Assembly: GCA_020402865.1 (NCBI GenBank)
Contig: JADBYT010000006.1
Location: 186,001-250,000, forward strand
DNA: 64,000 nucleotides
Direction: 5' to 3'
Origin: Bacteroidota bacterium
Lineage (GTDB): Bacteria > Bacteroidota > Bacteroidia > Palsa-965
Translations under genes and position numbers: made by a program
The notes under the pieces: generated by a model
Told to the model about the DNA's origin: nothing
Databases searched by the model: none
What the model saw: the letters and a program-made list of their open reading frames with translations, nothing else
In this document: piece after piece, positions 52,308 to 62,200 of the stretch
Position numbering within the stretch: the stretch's first letter is position 1
How the letters are laid out: each line of letters begins with the position of its first letter

Positions 52308-53018
52308 TTAATTAATTTCAAAGGTCACATCAACCGAATAGTTTATCTCGATTGTTTTTTGAGGCTCATACGCAGAACGAAATGAATCACTGCTTTCGTA
52401 AGACTTTAACAGCGCAGAATTGGAATACACACCCGGTATCGCATTAAGTCCGGATATCACGTTTACAGTACCCGGCTCAACCACTGTAAGTACCTTGCCC
52501 AGCTTTGCCCCCACAGCCTCAACCATGTAGGTCGATTTGTTTTGTGCATCTTTCATGGCTTCTATACGCACTTCTCTTCTAAACTCATCCATCTTACTGT
52601 GCGAAAGATTTGAGATATAGGCCGAACGGCAGTTGAGCGAATCCATCACCGCAAGCAACTGATTGGACTTTAGAAACGTATTGTATTTAATCTCGTATTT
52701 CTTTTCAATAATGGCATCTTTCTGTTTCCGCTTCAGCGCAATGAACGACGCATCAATATCATCCATTTTAATATTGGTTGCAGGCGTAGCCGTGGTTTTC
52801 ACCACAAAGTTTACAAGCCCGGCTTCAAGCTCTTCAATGGTCATTTTCTTTTTGTCGCGGTAAAACTCACGCAGCACCACCGTTACATAAATTTCATCGG
52901 GCACCACAATTTTTTGTGCGCGCCCGGTAACTGAAATGGTGCGGGGAGCAGGAGCAGGTTGCGCAAAAGCCGAAATGGCAAACAGAAGTGCGAGCAGTGC
53001 TAAGGCAGACTTTTTCAT
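52308..53018 (-). CDS. SIMPL-domain (DUF541) periplasmic protein
   Basis: 236 residues from the ATG at 53018; signal peptide MKKSALALLALLFAISAFA. The SIMPL domain shows TISVTGRAQKIVVPDEIYVTVVL at its start, then VVDxFNS-like middle strands and EAMKDAQNKSTYMVEAVGAKLGKVLTV near 165-190, the family signature. SIMPL proteins form periplasmic or outer-membrane oligomers of unclear function, sometimes linked to stress. An upstream in-frame ATG at 53057 overlaps the divergent msrA region and is less likely. It is co-oriented with, and just upstream of, the PrsW gene. Confidence 0.88.
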   Translation of the reverse strand: MKKSALALLALLFAISAFAQPAPAPRTISVTGRAQKIVVPDEIYVTVVLREFYRDKKKMTIEELEAGLVNFVVKTTATPATNIKMDDIDASFIALKRKQKDAIIEKKYEIKYNTFLKSNQLLAVMDSLNCRSAYISNLSHSKMDEFRREVRIEAMKDAQNKSTYMVEAVGAKLGKVLTVVEPGTVNVISGLNAIPGVYSNSALLKSYESSDSFRSAYEPQKTIEINYSVDVTFEIN

Positions 53019-53138
53019 TGTTAATCGGGTTAGTTGATTTGTATGCAAGATAACCACACCCGAAACAAAACACAGCCTCCATTTGTTAATATTTGCTCAG
53101 TGAAAAACTGTTTTATGCGGCTACTCGTAATTTATGAC

Positions 53139-53831
53139 ATGAAAAAATTGCTCTATTTGTTTTCGGCATTAGTGTTTCCGGGCGTATTTACCGCCTGCGG
53201 ACAAAACACCACCTCTGCAACCGACAGTACACGTATTCCAAAACCTGATTCAACCACTACAAAAACCGCTATGATTCCCGGACAAACAACCGATACCGCC
53301 ACCTTTGGAGCCGGATGCTTCTGGTGTGTGGAAGCTGTGTTTCAGCAAATGAACGGTGTACTCAAAGTAACCTCCGGCTACACCGGCGGCACGGTAAAAA
53401 ATCCATCGTACCGCGAAGTATGCAACGGTACCACCGGCCACGCCGAAGTGTGCCAGATTGTGTATGACCCGGCCGTGGTTACGTTTGATGAACTGCTTGA
53501 GGCTTTCTGGCAAACACACGATCCCACCACACTTAACCGCCAGGGCAACGATGTAGGCACACAATACCGCTCGGCGGTGTTCTATCACAACGACGAGCAG
53601 AAACAAAAAGCCGAACAGTACAAGAAAAAGCTGAATGATGAAAATGTGTTTGGCAAACCTGTGGTGACCGAAATCACAGCCTTCTCGGTGTTTTACAAGG
53701 CCGAAGATTACCACCAGAATTACTACAACCAGAACAGCGGCGAAGGCTATTGCCAGTATGTAATTCGTCCGAAGGTGGAGAAATTCAGAAAAGTGTTTCC
53801 GCAAAAACTGAAGCCCGTTGAACAAAAATAA
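53139..53831 (+). CDS. msrA: Peptide methionine (S)-S-oxide reductase, lipoprotein form
   Basis: 230 residues from the ATG at 53139. A lipoprotein signal peptide (LLYLFSALVFPGVFTAC) and a Ser/Thr-rich linker precede the MsrA domain. TATFGAGCFWCVEAVFQQM contains the catalytic Cys and is followed by GYTGGTVKNPSYREVC. HAEVCQIVYDP, FWQTHDPTTLNRQGNDVGTQYRS and GYCQYVI complete the fold, including resolving Cys candidates. It repairs oxidised methionine in envelope proteins. The downstream lipocalin gene overlaps its 3' end by 14 bp. No MsrB is adjacent. Confidence 0.95.
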   Translation: MKKLLYLFSALVFPGVFTACGQNTTSATDSTRIPKPDSTTTKTAMIPGQTTDTATFGAGCFWCVEAVFQQMNGVLKVTSGYTGGTVKNPSYREVCNGTTGHAEVCQIVYDPAVVTFDELLEAFWQTHDPTTLNRQGNDVGTQYRSAVFYHNDEQKQKAEQYKKKLNDENVFGKPVVTEITAFSVFYKAEDYHQNYYNQNSGEGYCQYVIRPKVEKFRKVFPQKLKPVEQK

Positions 53832-54411
53832 TTTCCCCCGCCACACGGCTCAGCGCAAACGTTTCTTCCGGCTTCCGAAAAGCTTCTGGGGACGTGTTTC
53901 GCTGAGCGGTGTGGTACTTATACTTGCACTCATGCTTGGATTTTTCAGCTGTCGTACGGAGAAAGAGCTGCCGGTGGTTGCATCGGTTGATCTTACAAAG
54001 TATGCCGGAAAATGGTATGAGATTGCTTCGTTTCCGCAGAAATTTCAGCAAGGCTGTTCATGCACCACAGCCGAATACACTGTGCTTCCTAACGGCAATG
54101 TGCAGGTAAAAAACAACTGCATGAAAGACGGAAAGCTCACCGGTATTACCGGGAAAGCATTCGTATCAGGCGGCAACAACGCCAAGCTGAAAGTGCAGTT
54201 TTTCTGGCCGTTTAAAGGCGATTATTACATTATTGATCTTGCGCCCGATTATTCCTATGCGCTGGTCGGACATCCGAACCGCGATTATCTCTGGGTGCTT
54301 TCGCGCACGCCGAAAATGGAAGAGGCGGTGTATGCGCAGTTACTGAAAAAAGCCGGTGAGCTTGGCTTTGACACTTCGCGGCTGGTGAAAACGGTTCAAA
54401 GCTGTAACTAG
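53818..54411 (+). CDS. Lipocalin family lipoprotein (Blc-like)
   Basis: 197 residues starting at a TTG that overlaps the msrA stop. The N-terminus is basic, followed by a membrane helix and lipobox (LSGVVLILALMLGFFSC), so it is a lipoprotein. The lipocalin signature is VASVDLTKYAGKWYEIASFP, with later NCMKDGKLTGITGKAFV, LKVQFFWPFKGDYYIIDL and LWVLSRTPKM. Bacterial Blc binds lysophospholipids at the outer membrane and is induced by stress. Coupling to msrA suggests a shared role in repairing an oxidised or stressed envelope. The long basic leader before the signal helix is unusual; no better ATG exists. Confidence 0.88.
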   Translation: MNKNNFPRHTAQRKRFFRLPKSFWGRVSLSGVVLILALMLGFFSCRTEKELPVVASVDLTKYAGKWYEIASFPQKFQQGCSCTTAEYTVLPNGNVQVKNNCMKDGKLTGITGKAFVSGGNNAKLKVQFFWPFKGDYYIIDLAPDYSYALVGHPNRDYLWVLSRTPKMEEAVYAQLLKKAGELGFDTSRLVKTVQSCN

Positions 54412-54440
54412 CTGCGGCAGCAAACGGGTGCGTTAGTTTA

Positions 54441-55523
54441 TTATTGAAGAATAATGCTGCGGGTTGCAAGCTGGTTTCCATCTCCGTCAATAAGACTGAT
54501 AATGTAAAGTCCGCGCGGCCAGAGCCCGCATTGCAATTCCATTTCCTGTTGGCCGGCAGCAATCATCACAAATTCTCTTGTGGTTGAAGGGCCGAAACAC
54601 ATTCCTGTAATGCTGTACACTTCAATGCGTGCGGCCTGCGGGGCATTCCAGCGCAGCTGAATATGATCGGCTGCCGGATTGGGAAATACATTCAGCCGAA
54701 GCTGATTCAGCATAAGTTCAGCGGATGTGCTAAGCGGAATGGCATAAAACACCACATTGTTTGCCGAACCTGAATTGGGAATGCCAATGGAATCGCCTGC
54801 GGCGTTGATGTCGATGTCGGCCGGATTGCTGAGGCCGGTCATAACAGCTACCGGAGCCGTTGCGAAAGCCGGGTCGAAGCGCATAAGCGACTGATTGCCC
54901 CACGCGGTTACGTACCAGTTGCCGGCAAAGTCGCGGGTGATGCCGTCGATGTTGCTGAGCGAGGAGGTGTAAAGCGTGGAAGTGGTTGAATCGCTCAGGC
55001 TCATGGCCATGATGGTGGCGTTGCTGCCCCAGTTTACAAACACGCAGCGGTTGTTTGCACCGTCGTAGTAAATACCGTTGGGGCTTTTTACAAGGCCGGT
55101 TACCATTACATTGTAGGCAAGTGTGCGGCGGTTGAAACGGTAAATTTTCTTTGCCGAGAAATCAGTTACGAAGAGATTATCGCCACCATCGCTGGTAATG
55201 CCATTGAGAAAGGTGGCGCCGAGGTTTGTATTAATTACCTGTGCACCGGTGAGGCGGTTGAACCCTTTTATGCGGGCACCATCACACACAAACACGGTAT
55301 CGCCGGCTACTTCAATACCATGCGGGCCGGAAGGAATGCCGGTGGCAAACGGAGCAAGCGTGCCGGATGCCGGGCTGAGAATATTCACATTCCCCGATCC
55401 GTTCTGACCCACAATCCACCGGCTGCCGGCCACATCATACTCCACACTTTCGGGCGAGTTGAATGATTGGGCCGAAGCAAACATTGCCGGCAGCAGAAGT
55501 GCAGAAACGAGCAGATTTTTCAT
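54441..55523 (-). CDS. Secreted NHL/SMP-30-like beta-propeller with T9SS type A sorting domain
   Basis: 360 residues. Signal peptide MKNLLVSALLLPAMFASA, cut before Q. About six propeller blades follow (FNSPESVEYDVAGSRWIVGQ, PHGIEVAGDTVFVCDGARI, LNGITSDGGDNLFVTDF, SPNGIYYDGANNRCVFVNW, IDGITRDFAGNWYVTAWG, NPADIDINAAGDSIGIPNSG). This is the pattern of NHL/SMP-30 or gluconolactonase-type propellers, though the metal ligands of an enzyme cannot be confirmed. The last ~80 residues (LRLNVFPNPAADHIQLRW ... GLYIISLIDGDGN) are a type A sorting domain. It is divergent from the small gene at 55572. Confidence 0.88.
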   Translation of the reverse strand: MKNLLVSALLLPAMFASAQSFNSPESVEYDVAGSRWIVGQNGSGNVNILSPASGTLAPFATGIPSGPHGIEVAGDTVFVCDGARIKGFNRLTGAQVINTNLGATFLNGITSDGGDNLFVTDFSAKKIYRFNRRTLAYNVMVTGLVKSPNGIYYDGANNRCVFVNWGSNATIMAMSLSDSTTSTLYTSSLSNIDGITRDFAGNWYVTAWGNQSLMRFDPAFATAPVAVMTGLSNPADIDINAAGDSIGIPNSGSANNVVFYAIPLSTSAELMLNQLRLNVFPNPAADHIQLRWNAPQAARIEVYSITGMCFGPSTTREFVMIAAGQQEMELQCGLWPRGLYIISLIDGDGNQLATRSIILQ

Positions 55524-55571
55524 GGCAGCAAGATAGAAATTTCCGGCTGCTCACCTATCTTGCGCAGCCAA

Positions 55572-55910
55572 ATGGAACATATTACCGACGATATGGCCGT
55601 TTTTGAACTTCTGGAAAAAGCCGGCCAGGCCGATTTTGATCCGCTGCAACCGCACACCTGCTGGTTCAGGTTTGAGGAACGTGCCTATTTGCTGCTGTTT
55701 CAGCCACAGGAACCCGGTAAAGGCTGCTCGCTTTTTGCCATGAGCAAAGAGCCCGGACATAAAGAACTCGAAGGTGAGCTTTTGCCTCATATTATTGCCC
55801 TTCCCGAACGGCATGAGGCCGAATGCTGGCTCAAAGCCGAGGCCCTGCGCATTACCGAACTTATGATTTTAAGCCGCGACTACCGCCTCCGCTTCTTTGA
55901 TGCACACTAA
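55572..55910 (+). CDS. Small protein of unknown function
   Basis: 112 residues from the ATG at 55572, with TATCTTGC (55556-55563) as a possible -7 element just before it. It is soluble and acidic, with a beta-rich middle (CWFRFEERAYLLLFQPQE, CSLFAMSKEPGH) and a helical C-terminus (EAECWLKAEALRITELMIL). No signal peptide or recognised family. An in-frame start at 55467 would overlap the divergent propeller gene and is not used. Confidence 0.65.
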   Translation: MEHITDDMAVFELLEKAGQADFDPLQPHTCWFRFEERAYLLLFQPQEPGKGCSLFAMSKEPGHKELEGELLPHIIALPERHEAECWLKAEALRITELMILSRDYRLRFFDAH

Positions 55911-56062
55911 TTGATGTTGCCGCACATTAAGAGGCTGTTTATTACTCATCCTTTGACTTTGTTATGATTTGTTTTTCTAAACGATGAGCCAATACTGGTT
56001 AACATAAAAATAATTATTGCTAAAACAGCCTGAATTAATAACCCGGATTATGGTTTTGCTGA

Positions 56063-56152
56063 TTTACAAACTTCGCTGATAATCAGTTTTGTAAACCGGC
56101 ACACAAAAAAGGTTTCATCCGAACTGAAATTATTGTGATCTTTTTGTCACAA
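56063..56152. promoter_or_regulatory. Structured region before the giant adhesin gene
   Basis: TTTACAAA (56063-56070) and TTTGTAAA (56088-56095) form an inverted repeat that encloses CTGAT-a-ATCAG (56076-56086). Further on TTGTGA (56133-56138) and TCACAA (56147-56152) form a CRP/FNR-like half-site pair, but with 8 nt between instead of the usual 6. The gene starts at 56205. Regulatory role inferred only. Confidence 0.3.
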
Positions 56153-56204
56153 CTTTCCTTCAAACACGCGCGTACAACGGGGCATAACCGGAATCCTGTT
56201 GCTT

Positions 56205-59200
56205 ATGATAAAATGCTACGTTGCACGTTGGACATGTATTGTGCTGTTGTTAATGCTTGGGGCGAACCATGTGTTTGCCCAGAGCGGAAATGAATTTTGG
56301 CTTGCTCCGCCCGAAGTAACAGACCTGCACAACTCGCCCGGAGGCGAACCTATTTTTCTCCAGCTATCGTCAATGGGGCAGGCCGCTGTGGTAACCATTA
56401 CACAGCCTGCCAACCCCGGATTTACGCCCATCACTGTAAACGTAGCAGCCAACCGTTCGGCACGGGTAAACCTCACCTCGCGCAAAACGCTGCTCGAAAC
56501 ACAACCTACTGATGTAGTGCTGAACACCGGTTTGCGCATTCAGTCAACTACACCCATTACCTGCTATTATGAAATAGCCAACACCAATAACACCGACATC
56601 TGGGCGCTGAAAGGCCCCAACGGGCTTGGTCAGGAGTTTTACATTCCGTTGCACAAACACGCACCGTTTTACAACCACACTTTTGCCGCACCGCACGAAG
56701 CATACGCCTCATTTGATATTGTAGCCACACAAAACAATACAATTGTTACCATTTATTCGCCAGTGCCGGTTGACGGGCACCCGGCGCTTCAGCAGTTTTC
56801 CATTGTACTTAATCAGGGACAAACATACTCGTGCGGATATACCGGCATAGGTTACGAGCAGCCATCCACACACCCTTCGGGCGCAGTGGTGCTGGCCGAT
56901 AAGCCGATAGCCGTTTCGCTCAAAGACGATTCGAACCACAACCCTTCGGGCGGATGCTACGACCTCATGGGCGATCAGCTTGTGCCGGTAAATGTGGTGG
57001 GCGAAGATTACATTGCCGTTAAGGGTTCGCTCAATAGCAATGGCGATGAAAGTGTGGTAATTGTGGCCACGGAAAACAACACACAGATTTTTCTCGACGG
57101 AGCCACAGTGCCGGTAATTACGTTGTTTGCCGGTGAGTACTACCGCGTGGACATGGACTATCTGTCGTCAAGCACCAACAACTCGGTTTACATACACGCC
57201 ACCAAACCTGTTTACGCCGTACACGTAACCGGTTTTGGCTGCGAGTCGGGCATGGCGCTTTTGCCGCCGCTCAACTGCGCAGGATCGCAGCAGGTAAACT
57301 TTGTCCGTTCGTCGAGCGAATCGTTTTTTGTAACGCTGCTGGTGCGTTCGGCGGCGGTGAATAATTTCAATATTCAGGTAAGCGGAACGGCTACCATCAA
57401 TCCGGCTTCATTTGTGGTGGTGCCCGGCACCGGCGGCACCTGGAGAGCCGCGCGCATACAATACAACACCACACAAATTCCGGTTGACTCCACCGTGCGT
57501 ATTTCAAACAGTGCCGACGTGTTTGCGTTGGGCATTATCAACGGCGGAGCCACATCAGGTTGCCGCTATGGATACTTCTCTGAATTTGTAGCCCCCATTA
57601 CAATTAATGCCGGCATCAACCAAACCATTTGCGCCAATGCCACAGCCACACTTGCGGGAACGGTAGCGGGCGGTACTACCACCGGACAATGGACCACGTC
57701 GGGCTCAGGCACGTTTACACCCAGCAATACTGCACTCAACGCCGTGTACACACCCAGCGCGGGCGATGCTTCGGTGGGCTCGGTTACACTTACACTCACT
57801 TCCACAGGCGCATGTATTCCGGTGTCGGATCAAATGCTGCTTACGATTACGCCTGCGCCCACAGCCAACGCCGGCCCCGACCAGTCGAGATGCCGCAACA
57901 ATGCCGCCACCACGCTCAGCGGCGCAGTAACCGTTGCATCAGGCGGAGTGTGGACAGGTGGCTCAGGGACTTACTCGCCGAGCAACAGTTCGCTTAACCC
58001 GGTGTACACGCCCACCGCAGCCGAACTGACCGCGGGCAGTGTGCTGCTCACACTCACCACCACCGGCAACGGTATTTGCCAGCCAGTGAGTGATAATGTA
58101 CTCATTACGTTTACACCAGCTCCGGTTGTAAATGCCGGTGTGGATGTAACACGCTGCGCAAACAACCCGGCAGTAACGCTGGCCGGCACCATTTCGGGCG
58201 CTACGGGTGGTGTGTGGACAGGCGGCGGCGGTAGTTTCTCGCCCAATGCCACCGCGCTCAACGCCGTGTACACCGCGAGCGCGGCTGAAATTTCGGCAGG
58301 AAGTGTTACGCTCACGCTAACCTCTACCGGTAACGGAACCTGCAACGCCGTAGCCGACCAGATGACTATTTTCTTTACCGCTGCGCCTACGGCCAATGCC
58401 GGTGTGGATTTAACACGTTGTGCAAATAACCCGGCAGCAGCTCTTGGCGGCGCGGTAACCATTGCCACAGGCGGCGTATGGAGCGGCGGTTTGGGCACAT
58501 ACACGCCAAACGCCTCTACACTCAACGCCACCTACACACCCACCGCAGCCGAAATTGCCGCAGGAAGTGTAACGCTTACACTCACCTCAACCGGCAACGG
58601 AACCTGCTCGGCAGTGACCGATCAGAAAGTAATTTTCTACACCCCCGCACCTACAGTGAATGCCGGCGCAGATATTACGGTGTGTGCAAACAATGCCGCT
58701 GCCACGCTGAACGGGGCGTTTACCATTGCCACAGGTGCTGCGTGGACGGGTGGCGCGGGCACATATGCGCCTAACAACACAACCATGAACGCGGTGTACA
58801 CGCCTACGGCCGCCGAACGCGCCGCAGGTACAGTTACACTTACACTCACCTCAACCGGAAACGGAACCTGCAATGCCGTAACCGATCAGGTAATTATCAC
58901 CATCACGCCTTCGCCGGTAGTTAATGCGGGTGCCGACGTAACGCGCTGTGCAAACAATCCGGCAGTTACGCTGGCTGGCACAGTATCAGTATCTACAGGT
59001 GGTGCCTGGACCGGAGGCAGTGGTACATTCAGTCCGAATGCGGCCACGCTGAATGCCGTGTACACGGCAAGCGCAGCTGAAATTGCCGCAGGCAGTGTAA
59101 CGCTCACACTTACCTCAACCGGCAACGGAACCTGCAACGCAGTAACTGATCAGATGACGATCTTTTTCACCACGGCACCTACCGCAAATGCCGGCCCTGA

Positions 59201-62200
59201 CCTTACCTTCTGCGCCAACAATGCGGCGGCTCCGCTTGGCGGCGCGGTAACCATTGCCAGCGGCGGAATCTGGAGCGGCGGACTGGGCACTTACACACCC
59301 AACGCATCTACACTCAATGCCACCTATACACCCTCGGCGGGCGAAATAGCCACCGGCAGCGTAACGCTTACACTCACCTCCACCGGCAACGGAAGTTGCA
59401 ATGCAGTAACCGATCAGAAAGTAATTTTTTACACCCCCGCCCCCACTGCAAACGCTGGTGCAAACATTACCGTATGCGCAAATAATGCAGCAGCCACGCT
59501 CAACGGCACGTTTACGGTGGCTTCGGGCGCTGTGTGGAGTGGTGGCGCAGGTACATTCTCCCCCAACAACAACACCATGAATGCGGTGTACACACCTTCG
59601 GCAGCCGAAATTGCCGCAGGCAGTGTAACGCTTACACTCATCACCACCGGCAACGGAACCTGTTCGGCAGTGAACGATCAGGTGCTGATTACCATTTTGC
59701 CGGCGCCCGTTGTGAATGCCGGTGCAAACATAGCTTCTTGTGCAAACAACGCTGTTGTTTCTCTTAGCGGTATTGTAAACAATGCTACCGGCGGTGTGTG
59801 GAGCGGCGGCGCAGGTACGTTCTCGCCCAATGCTTCATCGCTTAACGTAAGCTATACTCCTTCAGCCGGTGAAATTTCGGCAGGAAGCGTAACGCTTACA
59901 CTTACATCAACCGGAAACGGAAACTGCACGGCAGTAAGCGATCAGATTACGATTTCGTTTGCGCCGGCTCCGGTTTCTAACGCCGGAGCCGATCAGACTG
60001 TTTGCGGTAACAATGCCACGGTTTCGCTGAGCGGCTTTGTGAACTTTTGCGCTGGCGGGCAATGGAGCGGCGGACTGGGAGCATTCAGCCCTTCACCCAA
60101 CGTGGTGGCACCAAACTACACACCCACTGCCGGCGAAATTGCAGCTGGTTTTGTTAATCTGGTACTCACCACCACCGGCAACGGAAACTGCAATGCCGTG
60201 CGCGACACCATGCGCATCATCTTTACACCTGCACCCACGGTTGATGCCGGCGCACCTGTAACAGCCTGCGCAAACAATCCTTCACACCTGCTCAGCGGTA
60301 GTGTTACTGTTGCCGGCGGCGTGGTGTGGAGCGGTGGCACAGGAAGTTTCTCGCCCTCAAATACCTCACTTTCTCCGGTGTACACACCTTCGGCACCTGA
60401 AATTGCTGCAGGCAGCGTAATGCTTTATGTCACCTCTACCGGCAACGGAACCTGTTTACCCGTTACCGACAGTGTGTTGTTTACCATTACCTCATCGCCA
60501 TTTGTGAATGCAGGAAACAACCAAACCGTGTGTGTAAACAACCTGAATGTGGCTCTGAGCGGAAGTGTTTCGGGGCCCACAAACACAGGAGTGTGGAGCA
60601 CAAACGGCAGTGGTGTGTTTGTACCTAACAATAGCGCGCTGAATGCAATTTATCAGTGCAGTTCGGCCGACTCGGCTTCAGGAAGTGTAACGCTTGTACT
60701 TACCTCAACCGGCAACGGCTCATGCGTGGCTGTGCGCGATACGATGATTATTAATATTCTCCCCGCTGGTGCTGCATCAGCAGGTGCCAATATAACGGTG
60801 TGTGGAAATAATGCCGCAGTTTCACTTAATGGTATTATCAGTGGCGGAGCTACTGCAGGAACCTGGGCCACCACCGGTACTGGTTTGTTCCTCCCCAACA
60901 ACACCACACTAAACGCCAGTTATGTACCCAGCGGTTTTGATATTGCCAACGGCGGTGCCACACTCTTCCTCACGGCAAACAGCTGCAACCCTGCTGTAGA
61001 TAGTTTAACACTAACCATTACACCCGCACCGGTGGTAAATGCCGGAAACACCATTACCATTTGTGCCGACAGTACTTCGATTGGTCTTAACGGAAGTGTG
61101 AGCGGCGGTACCACCACAGGTATCTGGACCACATCGGGCAGCGGCTCGTTCTCGCCAAGTGCATCAGCACTTAACGCTACTTATTTTCCCAGCGTGGCTG
61201 ATGTAAACGCGCAAGTGGTGTGGCTTACACTCACATCAACCAACAATGGCTCGTGCGTGCCGGTTAGCGATTCCGTGCGCCTGAATATTTACCCGCAGGG
61301 AATATCTGCTGCCGGTCCTGATCAGATTGTGTGCAGCAACAATGCAAACATTACACTGAGCGGAAGTATTACAGGCGGCGCCACACAAGGCCAGTGGAGC
61401 AGCACCGGCGATGGCGTATTTGTGCCCAACGACACCGCGCTTAACGCCACCTATGTTCCCGGCCCCGGCGATCTGATTGCCGGCAGCCTGAGTCTGATCC
61501 TCACTGCAACCAACAGCTGCAACACTGCTATTGATTTTCTGAATGTAATTATCACACCTGCTCCTGTTGTGGATGCAGGTACTTCGCAAGCGGTTTGCGG
61601 TGCAAATACTCCGGTTACACTTGGCGGCTCGGTAAGCAATGCCACAGGTGTAAGCTGGAGCGGCGGCAATGGCACATTCTCGCCAAACAATACAACGGTA
61701 AACGCCGTGTACACGCCTACGGCCGCTGAAGTGAATCAAGGATTTGTATTCCTCACAATTACGTCAACCGGAAATGGAAACTGCAACAGTGTTTCTGATA
61801 CTGTAACGCATTTCCTCTCGCCGGGTATTGTTACAAATGCGGGGCCTAACCAGTCGGTATGTGTGAGTTCGTCGTTTACACAAATGCTGGGTAGTGTATC
61901 AAACGGAACCACTACCGGCGTGTGGAGCACACTCGGATCGGGTACATTTACACCCAACGACAGTGCGCTGAATGCACTTTATTTGTACAGCCCTGCCGAC
62001 ACGGCGGCCGGTTCGGTAACACTTGTGCTTACCTCCACCAACAATGGCGCCTGCCCGGTGACACGTGATACAATGACTATTTCATTTGGTCCGAGCGCGT
62101 TTGCGTTTGCGGGTGTCGATCTCTCGCTTTGTGCTACCGACGGGCCTGTTCAGCTTAACGGATTTGTATCGGGCGGTGCAACCATGGGTGTGTGGACCAC

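Noticed and set aside
55932-56031. Inverted repeat AGGCTGTTT ... AAACAGCCT as a terminator or mobile-element end
   Set aside because: Arms are 9 bp with an 82-nt loop, there are no target duplications and no transposase; probably chance.
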